Below, one piece after another: positions 12,268-23,375 of a stretch of 64,000 nt of DNA. The stretch is taken from contig MU858061.1 in assembly GCA_033297075.1 (NCBI GenBank), positions 62,001-126,000 on the forward strand. The letters are read 5' to 3'. The position numbers were made by a program, and so were the translations under genes. How positions within the stretch are numbered: the stretch's first letter is position 1; each line of letters begins with the position of its first letter. Below the pieces are notes generated by a model. It was not told where the DNA came from. It worked only from the letters and a program-made list of their open reading frames with translations, and did not search any database. Source of the DNA: Rhypophila decipiens. Lineage: Eukaryota > Ascomycota > Sordariomycetes > Sordariales > Naviculisporaceae.

Positions 12268-13495
12268 ATTTGAGGACCCAAGACGGTAATGATTTGGTAG
12301 ATTTTCCTTTTGGCTTGTTGTTCCCTTCCGTATTGTCTCGCCAGCAGCGATATACGGATTGCATTGGGATTCATTCATCATGGCGTCTCTTTTTTTTTCT
12401 TTTTTCTTTTTTCTTCTTGTTATTTTTGGCTTTGAGTTTTATATCTCCTTGTTTGTTATAGCTATGCGGATGAAAGGGCTTCGTCCTATGGCTTTTTATT
12501 TTTATTTTTGTTTCAGTTTTCTTGGATCCATACCGCTTTGGATGGATGGACGAGAAGGGACTTGCTCCCATGGATGGTGGATAGCTAGGAGGGATGGGGA
12601 TGATATGGTATCATATCTAGTAGTATTGATGGAATTAAAAGCGCTTTGTTAAGGAATCTTGTACACTCCTAAAACTGTGAAAAGTGCTGAGATTCTTTCT
12701 CAACTTCGTCCCGTTCAATCGTGATAAAGACAAGTATTTACCTGCCTCAAAAATACCCTGAAAAAAAAAAGCCAAGGAGTTGGTGCATGACAGCCTGAAT
12801 CACGATCGGCATTCTTTCTCTGTCCGTTTATTGAAACAACCTCAAGCCCAATCTGCCTTTTGCGAACGAACATGATGCCTTTCATAGGACCTTACTCGTT
12901 GCTGCAGTGACTCTGCGGGGGCGCATATTTTGTTTAGTGAATATGGGATGGATATCCCTACTCGTGGTCAATTACTTGCTTGGTAGCTGAAATGGAACAT
13001 GCCTTGAACCTTGGGATCATGGTCCAAGTCGAACAGAAAACTACCAGGTAGTTTAAATTTTCAATTTTCTCTTTTATTTACATAGCTGTGTTGTATTTGC
13101 CTCACCAAGTGTCTATCCCTCTCCTCCACTTTCATCACACCTGCCAGATAAGTTACCCTCCTAATCATCTATTACCCTCTACCCAAGTATTAGCTTTCAT
13201 TTTGTTGTGTATAATTCGCCCGTGCATTTAAATTCCCTGTCCAAGACCGCAATCTAAGTTCCGTGAATCATTTTTATCTGGCAGCCCCTATAGCTATTTA
13301 CGTGAAGCAGGTACCGTAGCCGCCTGCTCGATGATTAAGTCAAGACAAAAGACTCCATTCCCAATATTTGAATAAATTAGCCCCAAGTTCTTGTCGCATA
13401 TCTCATGCTGTCTTGTCGTATTTCTCCCTCATGCATAAAAGAACAACGTACTTTTCCAAGCCCAGGGACGACGGCCATACATGGTCTGTCCCTAC
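12268..13495. other. intergenic region between convergent genes
   Basis: This holds the 3' UTRs of acu-6 (plus) and of the methyltransferase-like gene (minus). T-rich stretches occur near 12389-12435, just after the PEPCK stop, as expected for a 3' UTR. No further gene is supported. Confidence 0.5.
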
Positions 13496-14562
13496 CTACC
13501 TCTCCTTCCTAACACAAACAACCCAATTAAGCTCACCAACAGGCCACATAAACTTCTCCTTGCCACTCCTCACCTCCCAGCTGCCCTCGACATCCTGCCC
13601 TTCAACTCCACAAGTCCGTAACAAAACTTCAACCTCGTCAGCAGTCCTCGTCCGGAGGGCACTCATCCATCCATCAAAAACCAACACAAAGGGCAAGACC
13701 GGCACAAGATAGGTAAACACCAACGTAAGAGGACTGGCCCACACAAAAGCGTAATACGGCGCCGCGATGAGAATCCCCAGTCCAAAGAGGAACATTGTCA
13801 CGAAGCTCTGGAAATTCCGTCCTTGGAGCTCAAAGATGCCGAAGCCATCGCTTGTTTCGAGGGTGTTCCGTAGGATTGCTTTCGCGAGGGGATCGTCAAA
13901 GTGGTGGAATGCTAGGTTGAATAGGCGGAATACCTTTTTGCCTTGGGATTTGTAGCTTTCTATCAAGCTTGGCGGTGCAGAGGAGGCGTCGACTGGGTAA
14001 GGGACGAAGCTTAGATTTGGGGACTGAGAGGAGGCGAGGGACCAGGATGTTGGGTGTGGATGGAGGTCTGTTAGGACGAAGTGGACTGCTTCTTCTTCTT
14101 TGTAGTTGGGGTGGTTGTGGTTCGAGCCATTGCCATTGCCATTTTGCTGGATGGTTGAGGGGACCGAGGAGGATGTTAGAGACGAGTTGAGATGTTTCTC
14201 GATCATGGGGGTGGGACCGCCTCCTCCGGCGCAAAAGTCGATGAAGACATAGTCGCGGATTGTGGATTTTAGTTGGGTCGAGAGGATTCGGGCGACGATT
14301 TGTGCTGGTGAGCTGGATTGTATGATAGGCACCTGGGCATGTTTAGATCTGGGGACTTGGAGGGGAGGAGGAAGGCAGGCGAACATGAGTTGTCCAGGCT
14401 ACTGTTAGCGCTGCTTGGATTTTGGCGCGGAGGAAAGCTGGGAACCTGATTTGAAAAGGTAAGATGTTTGTCAGTTGTAAGAGAATCAGTCAAGATGGGA
14501 ACATCGTACCACGTCTGGTCGTCAATCTCAAAGAGATGCATTCGCGGGATCAGAGGGGCCAT
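13496..14562 (-). CDS. SAM-methyltransferase-like protein with membrane segments
   Basis: Three exons on the minus strand: 14510-14562, 14385-14445 and 13496-14332, with introns of 64 and 52 bp; the product is 316 residues. It starts MAPLIPRMHLFEIDDQ, and after splicing reads WFPAFLRAKIQAALT, a combination I recognise from conserved but uncharacterised fungal proteins. FIDFCAGGGGPTP is a glycine-rich motif I of class I SAM-dependent methyltransferases. VLTDLHPHPTSW and FHHFDDPLAKAIL fit the following strands of that fold. A C-terminal part of two or three hydrophobic segments (FLFGLGILIAAPYYAFVW, LVFTYLVPVLPFVLVF) suggests membrane attachment. Substrate unknown. It is divergent from the P450 gene, with 555 bp between the two start codons. 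Splicing is inferred from frame continuity. Confidence 0.8.
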
Positions 14563-15117
14563 GATGTCGGTGAGAGACCCAACAGCCGCGTTATTATCTC
14601 AAGACAAACAATTGCGACAAAGGTTGAACTGGGTGCAACGCTATCGTTTTAGGAAAGTGGACGAGAAGCAATTGACTGCAGTATGTTTTCCTGTCACCAC
14701 TTGGACCTGGAATGAAGATTCAGGAGCTATCTCGATGCGGACACCTCTGTCATGACGTCGTCCATGGCCCGTCGTTGGGGATTTTGCTGCCCCAGGGCGC
14801 CGGAAATAGAGCTACCCCCTGGCTTGTGTGGGGTGGGGCTTCTGAAACTGCAGGGGCATTCCCGGGCGGAATCAGATCTTGAGCGGCGGACAAGGGAACT
14901 TTTTGTCCTGCAACCTCTCATCCCTAGAAACTTGCTCTCCCTCAGATATATTTCATTCATAGCATGTAGTCAGATCGCTCATTCTCACTCGCTTCGTGTT
15001 TTTGTTCATGGCCTCTTTTTGTATACGCAACTGAAGTCTCTACCGCGATTCCGAATGAAGGCGCATGCCCCAACGTCATAAACGGGGATTCCCTGTCCTC
15101 ACACGTGTTTCGTCATC
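14563..15117. other. shared divergent promoter region
   Basis: These 555 bp separate the start codons of the methyltransferase-like gene (minus) and the P450 gene (plus). Both promoters must lie here or overlap. I see no clear TATA box or repeated operator. Confidence 0.5.
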
Positions 15118-16804
15118 ATGGCCCTCCACGACAGCAAAGCCGTGCAGTACGCAGCAGTCGCCATAGTCGTCTTGCTGCTTGTTCGTGCGTTGGTATTGAG
15201 TTGGACACGGGCGATAAGAAGAGACGGACAGCTTTTGAGGTGAGTTCTCATTCTCCTTCGCAGGGTGCATGGCATGATAGTCAGGCCACTAACGTTCAAC
15301 CGACAGGAAACCACCAAATACGCTCCCTCTGGTAGGCAATGGGCTCAAATTCCTCCAAGACAGGTGGAAGCTGTTCAGCTGGTTCGACAAATGCCAGCGC
15401 CAGTTTGGCTACGAGACTGTGTCGTTGACTGTCCCGACATTGCCTCCGGGAGTGCTCATCCATGACCCCCGGAACCTGGAATTCGTCTTCAAGAACGAGG
15501 GCATATTCACCAAGGGAGACTTTGTCAAAGGCCGGTCATGGGATTTGTTCGGAAATGGCATCATCAATGCCGACGGGGACATGTGGAAGACGCAGAGAAA
15601 GGCCGGTCTCGGTTTTCTCAACACGGCCAACTTGAGGGTCCTCACCGACATTGCTCTGCCTCAATATCTCTTCCAGAGCGTCAAGTACCTCGAAGCCAAG
15701 GCGGATGGTCAAAAAGTTGACTTGCAGCATGTTTTTCACGAAATCACCACCAAATTGATGGCCAAGATGGCCTACAATATGGAAATGCTGGCGGATGACG
15801 ACTTTACCCAGTCCTTCGACCATGCCTCCGGCTGCACAGCCGAGCGTTTCCAGAACCCTCTGTGGCCCATCACCGAGATCTTTTTCGGATCCAGATTTCG
15901 CCGCTCGCTTTCGGTAGTGAAATCCTTTGGAAGACGCATCGTTACCAATGCGGTGGAGGACAGGAAACGACAGCAACAGCTCGAAAAGGAACCACTCGAT
16001 GAAACTCCCGACGATGGCAACAGTAAACTGGACCAGATATCCGGCACCCTAATACAATCTCTCCTGGACGCGCTCAATGATGAACAGACCGTTGCTGACG
16101 CAGCCCTAACCTACCTCTCGGCCGGACGAGACACCACCGGCCAGGCCCTCACCTGGACATTTTACCTCCTCTCCCGGCACCCCGCGGTAGTTGCCAAAAT
16201 ACGAGAAGAAGTCCAGCATGCTTTTACTGAAAACAGCCTCTCCCCTATCTCGGAAATACCCGCAGATGCCGACGCATTACCATTCGACACGACAAAATTC
16301 ACTGCACAAAACATGCCCTACACGATGGCCGTCTTCTATGAAGTCTTGCGCCTCTTCCCGCCTATTCCATTTGAGATCCGGCAGTGCACCGGACAATCTG
16401 TGACCCTACCCGACGGGACATTTTTGCCCTCAGGGTCCGTTCTAGTCTGGTGTCTCTGGGCGATGCACCGGTCCAAACTTACCTGGGGCGAGGACGCGGA
16501 TGAATTCCGACCTGAGAGGTTTCTCTCTTATCCCGAGTCCGGAGACGATAAAGGGACTGTGAAGGTTATAAATAGACCGCCTAGCGAGTTCCCCGTCTTT
16601 TACGGCGGGCCTAGGACTTGTTTGGGCAAGAAAATGGCAGAGGCGATAGCTGTGCAGGTTATACCCACAATGGCGTGGCTATTTGAGTTTCATCCAGCTT
16701 GGGGGACCGATGGGAAGGGCAAGGAGGACAGGAAGAGCAAGAGCTCGTTGACTCTGCCTATGGAGGGTGGACTGCCTGTTACTGCTGAGATGAGGAAAGC
16801 CTAA
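15118..16804 (+). CDS. cytochrome P450, microsomal (CYP52-clan type)
   Basis: Two exons, 15118-15239 and 15307-16804, give 539 residues. The intron splits an Arg codon and leads into the proline-rich hinge KPPNTLPLVGNG that follows a membrane anchor. The N-terminal anchor is AVAIVVLLLVRALVL. P450 signatures are complete: AGRDTT in helix I (about residue 313), ExxR in YEVLRLFPP, PERF in FRPERFL, and the heme loop FYGGPRTCLG with the thiolate Cys near residue 478. The segment DPRNLEFVFKNEGIFTKGDF resembles the CYP52 clan of fungal n-alkane and fatty-acid hydroxylases and its CYP539-like relatives. The likely activity is NADPH-P450-reductase-dependent hydroxylation of a fatty chain at the ER; the exact substrate is not readable. 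The divergent neighbour is methyltransferase-like. Confidence 0.93.
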
Positions 16805-18203
16805 CTTGGGGCAAAAAGGCTGAAAAGGGCAGAACAGGAGAGCAATGCTGGGCGGGCGCGTTAGATAGAATTGGTGACGGTAGATAGACAGCACGGCGTT
16901 TGGGTGATCTTTTGTGCTCGTAATAATAATACCAACATGAATGCAAACATGACTACCTAGTGAGATGATTGTTTGTTTACTTTGCCGCTCATAAAAGGGG
17001 CTTGACAGTTGAAATAGGGTTTATGTTTCCTGAAAGGGAAGTTCACTAAATGCTTACAACATGTTCAATATGCTGTGATGGGAAGTGTAAGAGGCTGAGA
17101 AGAGCAGACTTGGCGATGCTGTCGGTAAAAATAAAGCAGACTAGGGACGGATACGATACCCGAGACCGTTGAAACTTGATATCATAGCATGATGTTGAGG
17201 AGCACTGTTCGAGTCTAAATAGGCCTGACCCTCGATAGCTTGCCGGTGAGTATTTATTTTTAGAGTAACGGCGGTCAAGCCAGCAAGTTTAAATAGATAT
17301 CCAGATCGTCACGCTGCAACGGTTGGACTACCTACCTGATGCCCGTTGAGGGGAATTAAATTTTGGTTATGCTTCCTATCGTCAACCCTCCTTCAGGAGA
17401 AAGAAAACCAACAGCACTAGCGTATAGAAAGCTTCGTATGTACTGTACGGATATTGATCTTGCATGTTCTTGGAAGATTGCGACCAAGCCAGAAGATCGT
17501 GGGGTCATCATGGTGCCATCTTCGATCTCGCGGCCCATGTTCGCTACCATGCAGATCGAGAACTTGACGGTTGCGGATCCAGCGGATCCAAGCAGCATCT
17601 GTTCAAGCAGGACGTGCAGCACTCGCTGTAACAGCTGTATTCTCCGCTACCTATTTGTTGGTCTTTTCTTCTCTCGGGAACGTTTATTTTTCACACGTGT
17701 AAAATACCTACACTAGAAAAATACCGGAGAACGGGGTATATGGCGGTTTAGGAGAAGGAGAGGTCCTTGGTGATGTGGTGATCCGATGGTTCGGCAGGGG
17801 CATTGTCGCGGGACTTGGCAGCAGTGCAGCACTGCAAAGAATGTCTTGGCATTGACCCCCCTGTAAGTCCCCGTGGAAAGTACATAGCTTCGATGCCACC
17901 CAGCTCATCCAGTCCTTTTTCCTCGTCATGATCATTTCTGAACTGGCTCATTCACGACATTTCACCTACTTTGGATACGTTTAGGCCATCCAACCAACTG
18001 CTTGATTATCACACAGTATTACTTATATAATTACACCTTGTATTACCATTCCCCTAACTTCCTTTGTTGTCCTGTTCCTCGACCTCTCATTCTCGCTTCC
18101 TTTTGCTCTCCTTCCTAGAGGAAATTCATCCATCTTTGCTCATCGACCAACCTCTCTTCCCTGGATAACATCACTGTAATACTATCAGAACAAACCGCCC
18201 AAC
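16805..18203. other. intergenic region
   Basis: This 1.4-kb stretch lies between two plus-strand genes. Overlapping open frames near 17356-17716 on both strands have no recognisable domain. From about 18040 it is C/T-rich, as expected for the leader of the next gene. Confidence 0.5.
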
Positions 18204-19298
18204 ATGACAGTAATATCCACCCTCCTACACCTGACCAACTACAAGTCGCCGCTGCTACAGACGCTCGTCCCCAGCGTAGCAGCATCCTTCACAATCCAAG
18301 CAGCCTTCGCGGTGCCGTCCATAATCGCCCAGTCCGAGAAATTCTACGACTTTTCCGGCTCCCTGACTTACCTAACCGTCACGGCCCTGAGTTTATATCT
18401 CCCCTCTTTGCGAGCTAAACTCGCTGCTACCGGGGGGATCGGTTCCCTCTCGAGCTTTCTAACTTCCCCATTCGCTGCTGGGGGACTGGTGAGCTGGAGG
18501 TCGATTGTCCTCAGCGGGGCGGTTACTATCTGGGCTGTTCGCTGTACGTCCTTCCTCCTCTTTCTCCCATCCGCAAACATGATTGCTGACCATCCCCCCC
18601 ACCCCCCCCCCCCCCCAAAAGTGGGATCCTTTTTATTCCAAAGAATCCTCCAAGACGGCAAAGACAGCCGGTTCGAGGAGATCAAGAAATCCCCGGCTCA
18701 CTTTGCCGGCGCGTGGACAGCCCAGGCCACCTGGGTCTCCGTGTGCTTGCTTCCTGTGATCGCGGTGAACTCGATCCCCGCATCGGCCGTGGCTGCGACC
18801 GGCGCCGTCAAGTTGACTGACATTCTGGGCCTGGGGCTTTATGCAGGCGGCTTGTTGTTCGAGGTCATTGCTGATCGGCAAAAGAGTCAATGGGCCAAGG
18901 AGCGAAAGGAGAAGGTGCATGATGAGGAGTTTTTGACTAGGGGGTTGTGGAGTGTTAGGTTTGTTCTTCTTTTCTATCAACTTGCTTCTTTTTCGTGAGA
19001 TTTGCTAACATGATATAGCCGCCACCCGAATTACTTTGGCGAGTCGACGCTGTGGACGGGCATCGCAACCACAGCACTCGGCGTGCTAATGAGCTCGCCC
19101 GTCAAGGCAGCAATGGGTCTTAGCACACCCGCGGCGGCGGCGTTGTGTTTTGCCAGCCCGGCGTTTGTCACCTTCTTGCTGACCAAGGTCAGCGGTGTGC
19201 CGCTTAGCGAGAAGAAATACGACAAGAAGTTTGGCGACCGAAAGGAGTACCAGGAGTGGAAGAAGAATACGCCCATGTATTTTCCCAAGCTGTTTTAG
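18204..19298 (+). CDS. DUF1295 / steroid 5-alpha-reductase-like membrane protein
   Basis: Three exons, 18204-18543, 18622-18958 and 19019-19298, give 318 residues. Splicing joins TIWAVR to LGSFLFQRIL and GLWSVS to RHPNYFGE, both characteristic of DUF1295 proteins, where the RHPNYFGE segment belongs to the reductase-like C-terminal region. At least five hydrophobic segments indicate an integral membrane protein, probably of the ER. The family is related to the 3-oxo-5-alpha-steroid 4-dehydrogenase C-terminal domain; the physiological substrate in fungi is not established. Intron 1 (18544-18621) ends in an almost pure C tract (C7-A-C15) directly before AAAAG, an extreme pyrimidine tract. The DNA can be read straight through intron 1 in frame, so a longer form is not ruled out, but it would encode a poly-Pro insert breaking the conserved join. 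Confidence 0.88.
18594..18616. repeat. poly-C tract in intron (C7-A-C15)
   Basis: The tract lies just upstream of the 3' splice site of intron 1 of the DUF1295 gene and could act as its polypyrimidine tract. Confidence 0.85.
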
Positions 19299-19938
19299 TT
19301 CTGGAGGGAGGACGGATGATGCCCGGCAAATGGATGTATGGCTGGTTTCATTGCTTTTTTGGTCGGCTTTTGGGTCCTCCATTTATTCTGGATATCTTGA
19401 TCAGCTCCGCTTGGATTATATTGGCTGGTGCATGTTTCTGGATCTTCGATCGGCATCAGGTACTACTACAGGTACTACATGATGTACGCAACAGATAGTG
19501 GATTGGCTTTTTGGATCTCAGGGGTAATGTAAACAATCTTTCTACGCATGTGGCGTCGCTGGAGAGATATGACGGTCAGCTCCACCTGGGCATATATTTT
19601 CGCCAGGACCAGTAATGTTACCGTTCATTATGCCGACAATACAACACGTCGTCGTTCATCCATTCATCCCAGTCCCCATTCATTGTGACCAGTTAGCATT
19701 CATGTGAAAACATCACCAGACTGAGCACAATCTGACAATCTCAAAAAAGAAAAAAAAGAAAACCGATCCCACCATTTATCCAAATACAACATAGTTGCTA
19801 TAACTTGAGAACCCAACAAAGACACTAAAATGCATATATATAAAAGAACCCTCTGGGTATCAAAAACAGAAGAGAGAGAGAAAAATTCACATCCCACTCC
19901 CAACACCCTTCTAATCCCATCACCCCCTCTCTCCAAAC
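19299..19938. other. intergenic region between convergent genes
   Basis: This holds the 3' UTRs of the DUF1295 gene and of cdc31. A/T-rich low-complexity sequence occurs at 19741-19890. No gene is supported. Confidence 0.5.
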
Positions 19939-20420
19939 CTATTTCTTACTCATCATCAACCTCAAAAACTCATCCTCATCAACGCCCCCCTTCCCACTAG
20001 CATCAAATTCCTCAATCATGGCAATAATATCCGCATCCGGTATGTTGTTCCCCACCTGGTTGCACACCCTCCTCAAGTCCTCTTGCGTGATCATTCCCTT
20101 GCCGTCGATATCAAACAACCGAAACGCCCTTCGCAATTCTTCTTTTGGGTCCCGCTGGCGTATCAATGACCCTGCGATACCCTGCGCCGTGTGGAGATTA
20201 AACATGCGATAGATTGGCGGACATTCCTGGTCCAACGGCCAGTTGGATGGTTTCTGGCCGTGGCGGATTAGGAGGTCGTAGGTTTGCGGTTTGGGGAGCT
20301 CGAAGCCTAGGGCTCGGAGGACGAAGCGGAATTCTTCGTAGGAGAGGAGGCCGTCTTTGTTTGAGTCGAAGAGGTCGAACTGAAACCAAATTGTTTAGTA
20401 GGCTGGGGCAAAGTCTTTTT

Positions 20421-20451
<31 letters not shown>

Positions 20452-20560
20452 AGAAACGTACGGCTTCGCTGACGCGCGTTTTTTGCTCGTCTGTTAGTTT
20501 GTTGAAATCTTCTCTGTTTGGTTGCGTGTATTGTATGTTGCGCCCCGAGGAAGCCATCAT
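19939..20560 (-). CDS. cdc31: centrin / Cdc31-type EF-hand protein
   Basis: Two exons on the minus strand, 20462-20560 and 19939-20379, encode 179 residues. Splicing gives VSEA joined to FDLFDSNKDGLLSYEEF, the first EF-hand loop. A second region FDIDGKGMITQEDL and a last one FDASGKGGVDEDEF follow, with the linker IRQRDPKEELRRAFRLF typical of centrins. Loop 1 has a full set of acidic ligands; loops 3 and 4 are less canonical. Cdc31 is needed for spindle-pole-body duplication and also joins the TREX-2 mRNA-export complex. Two adjacent Met codons (20560, 20557) are possible starts; an in-frame upstream ATG at 20692 would add a tail unlike centrins. The 82-bp intron holds a C16/A16 double homopolymer just after its donor. 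Confidence 0.88.
20416..20447. repeat. T16-G16 double homopolymer inside the cdc31 intron
   Basis: Sixteen T are followed directly by sixteen G on the plus strand, inside the 82-bp intron at 20380-20461. On the transcribed strand this reads C16 A16 close to the 5' splice site. Confidence 0.9.
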
Positions 20561-21238
20561 GGGTTTTTTTTGTTTGCTTGGTCGCGGTGGGTATGCGGGA
20601 GAGAGGAGGTTTGCTGCAGCAGGAACAATGGGCAAGTTCGTCGTCGAGGGGATCCAGAAATTGAGTAAATCTGTTGAGAGCTGCGAGGTCAATTGATCGA
20701 GTCGTTCTCGTTCGCGGGTGTGAATCTTGGTCGCAAAAAAGTGAATGTCTTATTATTGTTATTGGGTCATGGTCGTGGAATTGAAGGCTGCTGCAGTCGA
20801 ATCAAATGGCTGGTTGTTTCGGTTCCTCAGACAGAGACAGAGCTTCCGGATGCGTTCGAGGTCGAAGGACGCGTCTGCCCCATTTCTCCAAAATCCACTT
20901 TACGCGTCTCAGACAACGGTGCTAGGCGTTTGAGGGGTGGTTGGGGAACGGTGGGGTACTTACATTACGCCGTAAGCCAAGGATATGTCAAGAACAGGAA
21001 CCAAGCTTCTCGTCAAACAAACTGGAGGGGTTTCCGTTTCATTCGTCGGGGTTGGTGTTAAGCTTGTTTTGATGTTTCGAGTGCTGTTGTTTGTTGAGCA
21101 GTGCATTGTTAGTGTAAATTGCTCTAAGATGCCGCTGGTGCCTCTCGGGTTTAGACTTCCTGGTGGGGTCCGTCAGCCCCCTTCCTGCAGCAGGCTTATA
21201 AAGCTCAAAAAGTTGAAAGCGAACACAACCGTCCAATT
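20561..21238. other. intergenic region upstream of cdc31 and the tRNA gene
   Basis: This holds the cdc31 promoter (minus strand) and the 5' flank of the tRNA-Ile gene. Open frames on the plus strand here have no recognisable content. Confidence 0.5.
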
Positions 21239-21334
21239 GGTCCGGTGGTGTAGAGGTTATCACATCGTTCTTATACCTGAGCTTTAAACACTCAAGATAT
21301 GCGAGGGTCCCGGGTTCAAACCCCGGTCGGACCA
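21239..21334 (+). tRNA. trnI(UAU): tRNA-Ile (anticodon UAU) with intron
   Basis: The 96-base gene folds as a standard tRNA. The acceptor stem pairs GGTCCGG with TCGGACC; the D arm carries TGGTGTAGAGGTTATCAC (A box); the T arm pairs CCGGG with CCCGG around the loop TTCAAAC (B box). Position 32-33 is CT and the anticodon TAT lies at 21272-21274. A 23-base intron follows position 37 (21276-21298), at the conserved place for tRNA introns. The anticodon stem is TCGTT/TGCGA, with one T-T mismatch at 31-39 and a G-T pair. A T5 run follows at 21338. AUA-reading tRNA-Ile genes with introns are common in fungi. The tRNA itself is very likely; the exact splice points are inferred. Confidence 0.88.
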
Positions 21335-21704
21335 GACTTTTTGCTCTTACTTTTTGCTCGATATTGTTACAGCTGGAACCTAACCAAGGTACATTTTGGT
21401 CCATCTGCTTCTTGATTTTTATTAAACACCATTTCCACATGTAAAGCTGCTCGAGAGACCTCAGGAAGAGGTACCCTGACTGGGCGCCGTCAGCTTACAA
21501 AGGTAGCAGCACAGACCAGCAGTCTAATTCAATTGGAAAGGAGCCCCACCGCCCAGAGCTTTTATCGCTATCGGACCCTCTAAAATTATAGAAAATGCGA
21601 CGGCGCAAAACACCCACGATCAACACCAAAGCAGGACTCCCCACGATATTGCACATAACTCAACACCACAGTCCTGCTCATACAACAAGACTACCAGTCC
21701 CAAA
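21335..21704. other. intergenic region between tRNA-Ile and bud22
   Basis: About 370 bp containing the Pol III terminator and the promoter and leader of bud22. Nothing else was recognised. Confidence 0.5.
21338..21342 (+). terminator. RNA polymerase III terminator
   Basis: Five T begin three bases after the tRNA discriminator base, a typical Pol III stop signal. Confidence 0.8.
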
Positions 21705-23375
21705 ATGCCCAAACGAAAGCGCTCCGAAGAAGAGGAACTAACCAAGATCCTCTCCGCCTCGCACCACGCAATCCACCACGCCCTCAAAATCGCAAAGGGG
21801 TACGAGCGCCAGCGGCAGTCCAAACGGCTGCGGGATCCCGACACCGATGCAGAGAAACGCGCACGCCTCCAAAACGAAATCGTTATCCAAAAGTCTCTCG
21901 ATTTGCACCAGGTTGCGCTTACGCATTTGCGCGCGGCCTTGTTACGGGTCAAGCCGATTGCCGAGTGCGACAAGTTGCCTGAGGAGGTGAAGGCTCCTGT
22001 GCAGAAGCCGGATGTGACTGAGGAGGAGGCGAAGGCTTTGCATAATGTTACGAGTAATTTGTGTGCGAGGGTGGAGGTGAGGAAGGCTACTGATAAGGCT
22101 ATTGAGGATGTTGGGAAGGCGCTTGGGGTGAAGGTGCCGGAGAAGAAAAAGGGACGGGTGAGGAAGAAGGATTTTGAGAAGGAAACAGAAGAGGTTGTTG
22201 CGGATAAGGAACCTGAGAAGGATGAGGAGATGGTGACTGAGGAGAGAGAGAAACCTGAAAGGAAGAGCGAGGATAATAAGAGGAAACTGGAACCTGCCTC
22301 GAATGGTGCCAACGAGGATTCCGAATCGGATGAGGAAGAATTACCTGTCAAGGAGGAAGTTGTCGCCAAAATGGAAGACATATTGGGATCATCATCGGAG
22401 GCAGAGTCAGACGATGATGGCGCAGATTGGGCCGCGATCACAGCCAAAGTCAAGGCCCAACTCAAAGGAGCAACGTTCGCGAAGGACGGCTTAGACCCCA
22501 TGGAAGTCACATCCGGCGAAGAGGAAGAGGACGACGACATGGAGTATGATCTCGACTCTGAGGGCGGTTCAGAGGACAATGAGGTCTCGGAAAACGAAGC
22601 ACAGTCCGACAGCGAAAGGGCAAGCGAAAGCGGCTCCTTCAACGGCTTTAGCGACAATGCATCTGAGCAATCAGCCTCGGACGCAGAGTCAGGGTCAGAC
22701 TCGGAATCATCGGCCGACAGGTCACCGCCGCGCAAAAAGAAAGCCGCACCCTCCACAGGCAGGCCCGGCGAATCAGCCTTCATCCCAAGCCTAATGGCCG
22801 GCTACATCTCCGACAGCAACTCGGAAGCGTCAGATCTCGACATCGCCCCTAACTCGAGGAAAAATCGCCGTGGTCAACGAGCTCGTCAGGCCATCTGGGA
22901 GAAGAAGTTCAAAGAGCAAGCAAAACATCTGCGTGAGGGTGGGAACAAGGCGAATAAAAGAGATGACGGGTGGGATATGAAGCGTGGAGCGGTTGATCCT
23001 GATTCTGCTGGAAAGCCTTGGAAGAGTGGGATAAAGAATCCGCTTTTGGAGAAAGACGGGAAGAAAGAAGAGATTCAGGGGCAAGGAGAGGAGGTTAACT
23101 ATGGAGGCAGAACTCTTCTTAAAGATAGAAAGAAGGGAGGTATGCATGTCACTGATAGACCGCTTAATAGGAAGGAAAGGAGAGCACTGGGGATTAAGGA
23201 GCCTGTTGGTCCGCCTGGGGGAGGTAATGGTGGTGGAAGTAAACCGGCTGCCGGCATGCCGCCCAAGAAGAGGGATGACGAGGGACCTCTTCATCCTAGT
23301 TGGGAGGCGAGGAAGAAGGCCAAGGAGAAGCTGGAGACTGCCCCCTTCCAAGGAAAGAAGATTACGTTTGACTAG
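21705..23375 (+). CDS. bud22: BUD22 / SRFBP1-family ribosome-biogenesis protein
   Basis: A single exon of 556 residues. The N-terminus (EELTKILSASHHAIHHALKI, then RLQNEIVIQKSLDLHQVAL) is helical and fits the BUD22 domain. The middle is strongly acidic and Ser-rich (DSESDEEELP, SGEEEEDDD), and the C-terminus carries the conserved basic end SRKNRRGQRARQAIWEKKF and LHPSWEARKKAKE. In yeast Bud22 acts in small-subunit (18S) rRNA processing in the nucleolus; its bud-site phenotype is indirect. The acidic centre and basic ends fit a nucleolar factor. There is no intron and no frame break. The gene is convergent with the F-box-like gene to its right. Confidence 0.9.
   Translation: MPKRKRSEEEELTKILSASHHAIHHALKIAKGYERQRQSKRLRDPDTDAEKRARLQNEIVIQKSLDLHQVALTHLRAALLRVKPIAECDKLPEEVKAPVQKPDVTEEEAKALHNVTSNLCARVEVRKATDKAIEDVGKALGVKVPEKKKGRVRKKDFEKETEEVVADKEPEKDEEMVTEEREKPERKSEDNKRKLEPASNGANEDSESDEEELPVKEEVVAKMEDILGSSSEAESDDDGADWAAITAKVKAQLKGATFAKDGLDPMEVTSGEEEEDDDMEYDLDSEGGSEDNEVSENEAQSDSERASESGSFNGFSDNASEQSASDAESGSDSESSADRSPPRKKKAAPSTGRPGESAFIPSLMAGYISDSNSEASDLDIAPNSRKNRRGQRARQAIWEKKFKEQAKHLREGGNKANKRDDGWDMKRGAVDPDSAGKPWKSGIKNPLLEKDGKKEEIQGQGEEVNYGGRTLLKDRKKGGMHVTDRPLNRKERRALGIKEPVGPPGGGNGGGSKPAAGMPPKKRDDEGPLHPSWEARKKAKEKLETAPFQGKKITFD

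Noticed and set aside
10906..12381. 491-codon open frame on the minus strand across the PEP carboxykinase gene
   Set aside because: It is antisense to a highly conserved exon with strong third-position GC bias, which creates long mirror frames. The protein is repetitive Val/Gly/Leu without domains.
17356..17716. Overlapping plus and minus open frames of 88-117 codons
   Set aside because: Neither has recognisable motifs; I could not extend either with plausible exons. A gene relic cannot be excluded.
21039..21440. 133-codon minus-strand frame containing RPGFEPGTLAYLE
   Set aside because: This phrase is the typical false translation of a tRNA T arm; the segment is the tRNA-Ile gene.
21620..22783. 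387-codon minus-strand open frame
   Set aside because: It is antisense to the acidic Ser-rich part of bud22; the translated Ser-rich text is a mirror of acidic codons.
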